NCBI GenBank assembly: GCA_002104945.1
Contig: MCFH01000009.1
Coordinates: 450,501-514,500 of the forward strand
Origin: Piromyces finnis
Taxonomy: Eukaryota; Neocallimastigomycota; Neocallimastigomycetes; Neocallimastigales; Neocallimastigaceae
Reading direction: 5' to 3'
Length of the DNA: 64,000 bases
Under the pieces are notes generated by a model. It did no database searches. It had not been told where the DNA came from and saw only the letters and a list, made by a program, of their open reading frames with translations. Positions 54,444 to 64,000 of this stretch are shown here, one piece after another; within the stretch, counting starts at the first letter, position 1; each line of letters starts with the position of its first letter. Position numbers and translations under genes: made by a program.

Positions 54444-55442
54444 GATAAAAATTTTATATATATTGTAATATATTATTTATATATATTCAATATTAATGAT
54501 TTAATTAATCAGTTTTTAATTATAATATATTATAAATACTATTTTTGATGGTTTATAATTTAATTTATTCTTTTTTGAAAAAAGTGTGTGATAATGGATA
54601 TGTTCAATATCTTAATTTTTTAAAATGTTTATATATATAAGGGTTTTATTTTTCTTTTATTTTTAAATAATTACTAGTTATATAGAGAAGTATGTATTAA
54701 CCTTTAGATTAAGTTATATAAATTAATATTTATTCAAATTATAAATCATTAATCAACCTACTTAATCCTATAGTTTTAATTAGAATACTAAAACAATTTT
54801 GGCAACGTTTTAATTATCAATAAATGCAACATTTATACTTATGCCCTTATAAAAAACAACAAAAAAATATAATATTATATATAGAATATATTATAGAATA
54901 TTTTGTATGTAAAAATGTATTTGTTAATTTATACATCTATAAATAATATGAATGTATATACATAATAAAGTTTTGTATAATATATTTTATATAATGAAAT
55001 ATAACAACGTGATTTCTTAAATACGATTGGTTAATATTCATAAATCAATGATTTTTTGTATAATGAGTTTATAAGCAAGGTAAAAACCTGTAGTTGAAAT
55101 AAATATACCAGAGTCTTACTTAGTTATAATAAAAATACTATATTTATAATATATATAATATAAATTACACGAAGTGTTTTTATAATGTGTTTCTGTATAT
55201 GTTAAAAAAATTTTATTCTATATTTTATTAATTTTCTAAAAAAAAAAATAAATTAAAAAATAAATTATAAAAGAATAAATAATAACAGTAATATTCTATA
55301 ATTTCATTAAAAAAATTAATATAAAAACATAAGAAACAAAATATTTAAACTATTAAAAAATATATGAAAAATTTGTGTGAATTAACAACTATAAATAATT
55401 TTTTTTTTTGAAAATGGATTTATTTATCATTCTGTAATTTCT
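53752..55442. other. Intergenic, upstream of RPC1
   Basis: Between the RPC1 start and the 3' end of SLX9; both are on the minus strand. It contains a 39-base poly-A run at 54403-54441. The open frame across that run (54333-54548) is low-complexity and not credible. Confidence 0.55.
54403..54441. repeat. Poly-A tract, 39 bases
   Basis: The longest homopolymer seen in the window. Its length is likely to be unstable and error-prone in sequencing. Confidence 0.95.
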
Positions 55443-56674
55443 TTATTTTCCCTCATCCATTTTTTCAGTTGTATCTTTTTGAGGTAAAGTATTTTTTAAA
55501 TGTTCTTGAATTGCTGCCATTGGATTACTCTTAAATTCGTTAAGTTTTAAAATATTTTGAAAACGAACCATTTCTTGTAAACTGTTACATAAAATATAAA
55601 TTAATTTTATATTTAAAAATTTAAATATTAATATTAATAAAAAATATAAAAAAATAATTTCAAATCAAAAATAATAAAAAAACGAAATTTACGCTAAATT
55701 TTTTCTTGAATTTTTTGATAACTTTGGAGCAACACCACTATTTTCAGTACTATTAATATCCTCTTGAACTATATCAATAGCATCTTTAATTTGGTTTAAA
55801 GATATAGTTGTTTTAGCCTTCTTTTTCTTAGAATAAGCTTGATTTAACTCTTTATTTAGAAGATATTGTAAAATTTATTAATATTATAATTTAAAAAAAT
55901 AATTCAATTAATATATTAATATAGTATGTGTAAGGTTATAAAGTTGAGGTATATTTATATATTTACTATTTAACCAATTTTCATGTCTTTGTCTTCTTCT
56001 ATCTTTTTTAATTTCGGAGAACTATATTAAAATAAATAGACATATATATTTATAAAATTAATTTAATATTAATAAAAGTATTATCATTGTTGTTGTAATA
56101 TAAATTATAATGTAAAAAATAGCATAATAAAATCTTTTATTTCGAAATGAATAGAATACAAATTATTATTATTTCTTTATTTAGATGAAATTTATAATTT
56201 ATTTTCATTTTTATCTTAATTTAAAATTATGAATTTCAACAATTAATTTCTAATGTTATATATTATCGATTTTATAATTCGTTAAATTGAAACTGTTGAT
56301 GATTTTTCTTTCCTTTTCATATTAAGCACAAAATATATATCTTTTAAATCTTAAATACTATTATTTAAAATTTATATATATTCATTTTGATTCAATTAAC
56401 ATATAATACTTTTTTCTTTTTCCCATTTAATAATATGAACTTCTGTAATTACATATGTTTTCTATATATTTTTATACGCTTACTTATATATATTATTTAT
56501 TTATATATTTATATATATTTGTATATTGAATTTAATTACATTTTCTGGCTTTACTTCCTCAGTAGATGATAATTTTTTAATTGGATTTTCCTGAACAGAA
56601 AAAGGATGATTTGAAGTACGAGAATCAACAGGTTTAGCATGATATCTCGTTCTTTCTCTTTTTATTTTTGGCAT
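55443..56674 (-). CDS. SLX9: SLX9/FAM207A ribosome-biogenesis protein
   Basis: Four exons on the minus strand: 56674-56540, 56021-55967, 55849-55693 and 55581-55443. They sum to 486 nt, giving 161 residues. The N-terminus MPKIKRERTRYH is the family start. The middle SEIKKDRRRQRHENWLN and the C-terminus EMVRFQNILKLNEFKSNPMA, followed by AIQEHLKNTL, match the SLX9 domain, where the order arginine-rich helix then NP-AI-HL is typical. Slx9 binds 90S and pre-40S particles in the nucleolus and helps export of the small subunit. Length is in the family range (yeast 210). The gene is divergent from the WNK gene across 4.7 kb. Confidence 0.88.
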
Positions 56675-56938
56675 TTATATTAATAATGATAACTAATAAA
56701 TTATATTGATAATAATGATAATAATGATGATGATAATATAAGAATATTTTTAATAAGAAGGTAAATTCCAATGTATAAATTTAACTCTAATCAAATAAAT
56801 TCAATATATAATTGCAATTTAAATTTATTAACTTTTAATTTTTTTTCAATCATTTTTCAATTGAATATTTAATTTCAATCTTGTTTAACTTTTATCGAAA
56901 CAAAATTATTTATATCTAATTTAATCTTAAAAGAATGG

Positions 56939-56976
<38 letters not shown>

Positions 56977-59900
56977 ATTCAAATCATATAAACTAATTAG
57001 GATTTCATAATCTAACTGAAATCCTAATTTTTAATTTATTAAAATATATGATTTTACATATTTATTAAAAGAATACATTTATTATATATATCAATATATT
57101 TAAAGATACTCACTATTATTAAAGGAAACAAATAATAATATATAAAATGATTTTTGAAAACTAAAATGTATAATTATATTCTAATTTGTTTTGAAAAAAT
57201 TTAATACTGAAAGTTTTTAATTTTTATATTAATAAATTAATTTAGCATTCTCAAGGGTTAACGTAAAATTAAATATAATTTAAATTCTAAAATTAATAAA
57301 AAAAAAAATATTTAAATGTTTAAATAGTATTCATAAATTTCATTATTAAGCATAATATCAATAATAAAAAGGTGAATTTAATATTTAACTAGTTCATTCT
57401 TTTATATTCTTTAATGAAGTACACTGAAATAAAAAATTATAATTGTTCATAAAAAATTAATATTTGTTTAGGAAAATAAGAAAAACTTTAATCTTAACTT
57501 TAAAATAAGTAATAAATTAAATATATTATATATTAACCTTTTTTGACACATGCTTTTTATTATTATTAACTATGACGTTTTCAATTTGCAAAGTGTTATA
57601 ATATTATTTTTAATTAAGGTAAGAGCAACATTAAATTTATATTATAATATATATAATAATATAATAGTTCTTTTCTTTTTATTTTTATCAATAGTGTCAT
57701 GTTTAATACTTTGAAATACTTATTAATTAATCATTAATTATTAATTTAAAATATATTTTTTCTATTTATATATTCAAATGAAAAATTAGTTATACTAAAA
57801 ATATATATATTTAAATATATTAAATAATATAATTTATTTTATAATTATCAAATATTTAAAAAATATTCAAACAACGAATGTCATCACTATAATTTAAATT
57901 AGAAATATATTGCTTAATTTTATTTTATTATATTGATTAAAATTATTTAAAAAATAATTAATAGCATTAAATAATGACTTGTCAATAAAAAAATCTTCAT
58001 ATACATATATATATTTTAACATATATACTTTAATTTCGAGTAGTATTTATCAAAATGAATTAATTTTCATTATAGTTACTAATTAATTTACTAAAAGAAT
58101 AAGCAAAAAGATTAAATTAATCATAACATATATTTATTTATAAGATAATAAAGTATAATCTTTTAACAAAATAACTATATTATAAAATAATTTATCAAGC
58201 AAAGAATAATATATTATTAACATTTCAAATAGTCAAAAAAAAATTAATATTATGAATATTGCCAATACATTTTTCGAATAGAATATTATTATTATTTTAA
58301 TAGTTTAGTAATATTTCAATGTAAAATAATATTTATTATATTCATTATATCAACAATTACTATAATATATTTTATATTATAAATTATTATTGTTTCTATC
58401 TATACATTTATAAACAATTATTTCTATAATGCTTTTAAATTTACTATATGATAATGAATAATAATAAATATATAATTTTCTTTATTGGTTACATTGTATA
58501 TTGTGTAACTTTTATTATAATATTGTAAAAGTAAAAATGTATGATAAATAAATCAATAAATTAAAAATGTATACATAAATAATGGTTTTTTTTAAAGTTT
58601 CATAAACTAAAAACTTTATTTATTATAAATTTTTCAATTTGTGTAATAATAATGAAAAGAAATTTTTTAAAATGTTTTTTCATTTATTTATTTAATTACA
58701 ACTTTACTAATATGGATCAAAAAAGCTTATATTAATTTATTTTATAATAAATAAAGTTTTGTATTAAATCTTTATAGTTTTAAAAATTTTTTATTCATCT
58801 TCTTTAATTTTTATTTTCTTTTCTAAATCAATTATAAATTAATAAAACATGTAAAAGAAATAGTAATTAAACTATATCGTGAAAGAATAAGGGAAACTTA
58901 AGAAAGAAAATATATATAACTATTAACTATTTTAAAAAATAAAAAAAGTTAAAACCAAAAATTATCTTATTTTAATAAAAAGGCATTAAAATAAGATAAT
59001 TTACATTATTAGTATTTATATTGTAATATAATATATATTAAAATGAAAATGAAAATATTTTATAATAAACAAAATAAACACTTTTTGTTACATTTATACT
59101 TTTATCATTTAATAGTATACTCATATTAAAAATATTACTAATAATGAATATATGATTTTTACAAAGGGAATTCTTATAATAATAAACGAAATATTTGATA
59201 TCAATCATTATTTTTCAGATACTTATATCAACGTTACAACCTAATTTATTAAGTATAGGACATAATAAATAATGTTTTATTGTAATTCAATTAAAAAATA
59301 ATTTAAATTCTCAAAAAGTCTCATACTTCAGAAGCTTTCAAATTGTAGGTGAAAAAAAATTACCACAGTAAATGTAATTTAAAAAAAAAAATTATTATGC
59401 TATAATATATATTATATATACAGTTTAAAAGTTAAATATTTAATTATATTTAAAAAAAATTGTACAATAGGTTTACGAAATATTAATATTTTTTACATAC
59501 ATAGACTATGTCACCTATATTTTATTATTATTATAAAATATTATTAACTTAAAGTATTAAAGTATATTAAAAGTCATAATTCATTTAGATACTAATTCAA
59601 ATAGTAGCATTTAAAACGATGAATTATCAATTTATATATAATATCTACCAGTTTTTTAATGGAAATGAAATTATTAATAATAAAAATCCAAATAATAATT
59701 ATATGATCAAAGAATGAAACAGAAAATAATACATAAATGTAATATTGATAAAAATATATATATTATTTAATTATTAAATATTAATACATATAATGAAATA
59801 TATTTGGGTGTATGATAATATATTTTCTATCCCTGATATTTTACTATGATAGTATATAGATCTCTTTATATTCATCACAATAGTTCATTTTAAAAAGAAA

Positions 59901-60069
59901 TATTATTTATAATTGCATTGTTATTAAGTATAAAATAAATAAAACACTGTTGTAATTTCTTATTTATATATATATATATCTTGATGAATAATGGAAATTA
60001 TACATATATTTAAATATTATAATATGCAATGAAAATATTTTAGAAAGGTCTAAATCCTAAACAAGTATC

Positions 60070-60117
<48 letters not shown>

Positions 60118-61398
60118 TTAAAAAGAAGTTAATGTATACATTTTTTATTTCTTAATTAATTACATTAATACGTGGATGATACTGTTTATTAATAATGTAT
60201 TTTTATTATTTTCCTTATTTTGTAATAATAAAAAAAAAAAAAAAACATTTAACAAAAAAGGTAAAATAAATATAGAAAAATTTATTTAATTATTAATTAT
60301 TAATTTAAATAATACCTATTTTTAAGAAATATACAAGTATTGAAAGTTTTTAAAATAACTTCATTTTATTAAAAGTATAAATCAATTTATAATCAATAAT
60401 TAACATAATAATTATTGTTATTTGGCTGAAGTGCCATATAATATATTATTATCATTAGTATTATTATCAATATATCACTTTTTCTATATAACATTTATAT
60501 TTTTATAAATTAAGATAAATTTTTAATTTTTAATATAAACGAGAGAAAGAATAAGATTTATATCAAAAAATAATAATCTTTATAATTTTATTTATTAATA
60601 ATAATTATTAATAGTAATTTAATATTATATTTTGTTAAATTAAACTCTTTCTTTTAATATTTATAATTTTAGGTAATATTAACAAACCTTTTTTTATATA
60701 TTACATATATATAATTACATATAATAAAAATAATAAAACACATGAATATGTAAGATTAAATATTAACATAAAATTTAATTATCTGGATAAATTATTCAAT
60801 CAAAAATAATTAGATATAATAAATAATTATAGTATAATTTAAATAAAAATAAATAAAAAAATAACACTATTATGTAGATTTATATTTACTTTCAAAAATG
60901 AATAATCTTTATAAAATATAGATATCAAATGGAACATACTTACAAAACTATATATAATCTAAATAAATAAATAATAAATAAATAAATAAAAAAGAGAATA
61001 GAGAAATAAATTAAATTATTATCTAAAAAATTATTTATTATGTTCAATCCATTTAATTTCTAGAAAAAAAAATACTTTACAAATTTCTTCTATAAACTAA
61101 ATATTATTAATAAACTAATCATACTTTATATATTTATATAATATATATTTTAATATTATTAGATAAAAACAAATAAATAAAATTATATTTCTTTAACAAC
61201 TGAAATAATATTAAATTCAATTAAATAATTATTATTTTATATACTTTAAAATTTAAATATAAAGAAATATACAATTAAAAATCAATATTATTATTTTTAT
61301 GTATATAAAATTATTAAAAAGAAAAAAATACATATTTATCTAAGTGGATAAAATAATTTAGTAAAATAACTTGTATAATTAATTTTAATTAATAAAAA
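56675..61398. other. Long intergenic region, 4.7 kb
   Basis: The largest gap between genes here. It is AT-rich throughout. I find no convincing exon set, tRNA or mobile element. Weak coding-like scraps (for example 59329-59386) have no partner exons nearby. Confidence 0.5.
60071..60120. repeat. (TTTA)n array, about 12 copies
   Basis: A perfect tetranucleotide array of about 50 bp in the SLX9-WNK intergenic region. It is the same motif class (reverse strand) as the AAAT array at 2463-2630. Confidence 0.9.
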
Positions 61399-64000
61399 AT
61401 GGAAATGAATCAAAGTATAAACGAGCTTCGCGATATTTCCTCAATTTCAATATATCCAAATCCAGAACATATCGATCTATCTAATAAACATGATTCTGAA
61501 CAAATCGTTGAAATTAGTCCAAATAGAAGATATGCAAAAGTAAGTATTATTAATATATAAATAATAATGAGTATAGTATTATTATGAATAATCAATTAAG
61601 TAAATAATTAATCAAAATAATAAATATTTATAAAAAAATATAATTTCTATAAATCTATAAATACATATAAATAGTTAAATTGTATTCTCGGTAAAGGGGC
61701 TTATAAAACTGTATATAAAGCTATTGATTGGGAAGAAGGTTTTGAAGTAGCTTGGAGTAGTACACAGGTACATAAATATTATTAATAGCAATAAAAACTA
61801 TTTTAATAAAGTATTTTTATTTATTAATATACATATGACAATTTCTATTATACAATTGGAAAAGACTTCCAAAGCAGAATATATAGAATTAAATGAAGAA
61901 ATCGAAATTCTTAAACGTGTTAGACATCCAAACATTATTAATTTTCATGTAAGTTTGTTATATATATTAAAGTTACATGAATAGTATTAACTTAAATTAT
62001 ATAATTTTATTATATATTAATACTTATTATAATAAAAAGGACTGTTGGTATAATAATAATGAAATTATATTTATCACTGAATTAATGACATCAGGAACTT
62101 TAAGAGAGTAAATATTACACTCTTTTTTCTATTAATTTTAAAAAATAAATATACTAACTATATATATAAATATAATATCTATTAATCAGATATATAAAAA
62201 AATTACAAGTTCCATACTTAAAAATAATAAAACGTTGGTCAAGACAAATTCTCAAAGGTTTATATTACCTTCATTCATACGACCCACCAATTATTCATAG
62301 AGACATTAAAGTATGTTATTAATAAATAACTTAACATAATGAATTTATAAATTAATAAACTGTTTATTTTAAATAGTGTGATAATATATTTATTAATGGT
62401 GCTCATGGAGAAGTCAAAATTGGTGATATGGGTACAGCTAAAATGAAATTAGGAAAGAATTACACTGTTATTGGTACACCAGGTAAATACATTAAATATT
62501 CCTCTGAAAATTAAAATTTAAACATAAACAAATATAAACTAAATATTAAATTTATCTTAAAATAATAAAAAGAATTTATGGCTCCGGAAATGTATGAAGA
62601 AAAGGGTTATAATGAAAAAGTTGATGTATATGCTTTTGGAATGTGTCTTTTAGAAATGGTAATATTTAAATAATTAGATTTTTATAATAATGTTAACTTT
62701 AATAATAATTAATATATATTAATTGTAAATTAAATAGGTTACTGGTGAATATCCTTATAATGAATGCAAGAATCCACCACAAGTATATAAAAAAGTTATA
62801 AATGTAAGTATATAAATATCAATGAAAATTAATTCAATTCCTTTTAGTTTTGTTTTCCTATTTTTTTAAACCATAATTGCATAATAACTATATTAATAAT
62901 ATACGGTTTAATAATATGAAATGGGAAAATAGGGTATCAAACCAGAATGTTTAAGTAGAGTTAATGATCCACAAGTATTAGAAATTATAAATAGTTGTAT
63001 ATGCCAAGAAAATGAAAGGTAAATAAAATAAAAATAGAAAATAAATATTTTAATTCTTTAATAATTACTTATTAATAATGCAATAAATTTATGATAAAAT
63101 TATGTATATTTGAATAGATGGAGTGTTAAGCAATTATTAGAAACATCATTCTTCTTAGCTGAACCAGAAGTATTATTATTGTCATCAAATGAAACTAAAA
63201 ATCATTTAACAATGCAAGTAATATTTAAAGGAACTGACCAACTTTCAGTAAAATTTGAATTCAATACTGACACTGATACAGCTGAAGATGTTGTCAGTGA
63301 AATGGTAAATATTTTTTATTTAAAAAAATCTATAAACGTAATAAAATTTTTTATAATATATTAAAATATTATTTAAATAAAAGATTCAAGAAGAAGTTAT
63401 TCCAGAAAAATATCAACAATTAATCACCTCAGAAATTAATGGTATCTTAAGAGAAATGAATAAATATACACCAGAATTAGATGAAAATAAAGAAGAAGAT
63501 CATCATATATGGAAAAGAGAAAATGCTATATCCAAAAAAATTGAACAAGCTAATCAAAGATTCCAAGATGCAGAAAGAAGAATCATGATTGCTGAAGATA
63601 GCATCAAAAAAATTGATATTGAACTTGAAAACTTAATGAAAAGAAATAAAGCATCATTAGAATACGAATTACAAAAGAAAGCTGTTATTTCAGAAACTTC
63701 AACTATTCGTACACCACAAGAAATATTAGAGGATGGTAAAATACAAAACCAGTATATTAAAAATTTTAATACCAAAAGTTTTTAATATCAAAAATTAACT
63801 AAAAATAAAAAAAAAAAATAATAATAATAATAATAAAATAAAAAAAATCAACAAAAATATCAATATATATATATAAACCACCAATAAAAAAAAATAATAA
63901 AAAAAAATAAAAAAACTATAGATTATTTTAATGATCTCCCAGTAGAAGAATTGGCAAAATACACAGCAGCTTCTACAAATAAAATGGATAAAATTAAAGA
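61399..64000 (+). CDS. WNK-type protein kinase, C-terminus cut by window edge
   Basis: Twelve exons in the window: 61399-61539, 61675-61767, 61865-61948, 62040-62107, 62190-62310, 62377-62482, 62573-62658, 62738-62803, 62933-63018, 63118-63304, 63384-63735 and 63922 onward. About 489 residues are seen. The kinase domain starts at [14 protein letters not shown]. The usual VAIK lysine is Ser75 (EVAWSS), and Lys58 in the glycine loop takes its place, the WNK signature. Other landmarks are HRDIK (165-169), DMG (186-188) in place of DFG, and the activation loop YTVIGTPEFMAPE, with Thr199 where WNK1 has the activating Ser. An OSR1_C/PF2-like domain (about 300-370) and a coiled coil (about 390-445) follow. 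WNKs regulate ion homeostasis through OSR1/SPAK-type kinases. A stop at 63783 lies in the last intron, and coding resumes at 63922 in phase ([16 protein letters not shown]). Confidence 0.93.

Noticed and set aside
54333-54548. 71-codon open frame spanning the poly-A tract
   Set aside because: It exists only because of 39 A bases read as Lys; not credible as a gene.
59329-59386. Short stretch reading FRSFQIVGEKKLP, slightly like the start of ribosomal protein eL20
   Set aside because: No start codon, and no following exon with the conserved eL20 sequence was found downstream; similarity is too short to support a gene.
61768-61864. Possible second AT-AC-like end (TATAC before AATTGG) in WNK intron 2
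   Set aside because: A GT-AG model with the AAAAG end at 61863-61864 keeps the frame and gives sensible kinase sequence; the TATAC end leads to a stop.
63736-63785. Stop codon at 63783-63785 as the true end of the WNK gene
   Set aside because: A good donor (GGTAAAA) at 63736 and a coding exon from 63922 in matching phase show that the stop lies in an intron, although intron retention cannot be excluded.

Overview
This window looks like nuclear DNA of a very AT-rich, intron-rich fungus with a flagellated stage, most probably an anaerobic gut fungus (Neocallimastigomycota such as Neocallimastix, Piromyces or Anaeromyces). The reasons are the extreme A+T content outside exons, long homopolymer and (AAT)n/(AAAT)n arrays, short AT-rich introns (about seven per gene), an RRN6-like Pol I factor, and an axonemal dynein-regulatory-complex subunit (DRC8), which points to motile zoospores. 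The taxonomic call is an inference; no marker in the window fixes it.

I rebuilt 16 protein genes by joining exons on both strands and checking that splice phases and family homology agree. Left to right they are: GRAM-domain membrane protein (-, cut by the window start); SLC35-like transporter (-); RRN6/TAF1C-like Pol I factor (+); SLC25 carrier (-); an isolated 28S rRNA fragment (+); thioredoxin-like membrane protein (+); GOS1/GS28 SNARE (-); an unrecognised K/E-rich protein (+); DRC8/EFCAB2 (+); TLC-domain protein (+); CDC73 (+); RPA1 (+); MFS transporter (+); PP2A B55 subunit (+); Pol III largest subunit (-); SLX9 (-); and a WNK kinase (+, cut by the window end). Genes are separated by 0.5-4.7 kb of low-complexity AT-rich DNA in which I see no further well-supported gene.

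The genes do not form an operon or an obvious functional cluster. Several serve nucleic-acid and ribosome metabolism (RRN6-like, RPC1, SLX9, CDC73, RPA1), two serve secretory membranes (GOS1, the SLC35-like transporter), and others serve signalling (PP2A-B55, WNK), flagella (DRC8) or transport.

The most striking signal is in introns. Of about 109 modelled introns, 108 are GT-AG. The last intron of the Pol III largest-subunit gene can only be spliced as AT-AC. It has the textbook U12-type donor ATATCCTTT, a perfect U12 branch site TTCCTTAAC and a TAC end. Two introns of the convergent neighbour, PP2A-B55, start with GTATCCTTT, the GT-AG form of the U12 donor. Together these suggest a working minor spliceosome in this lineage. 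The second unusual item is a degraded piece of 28S rRNA that contains the sequence targeted by R2 retrotransposons in other organisms and is altered near that target.
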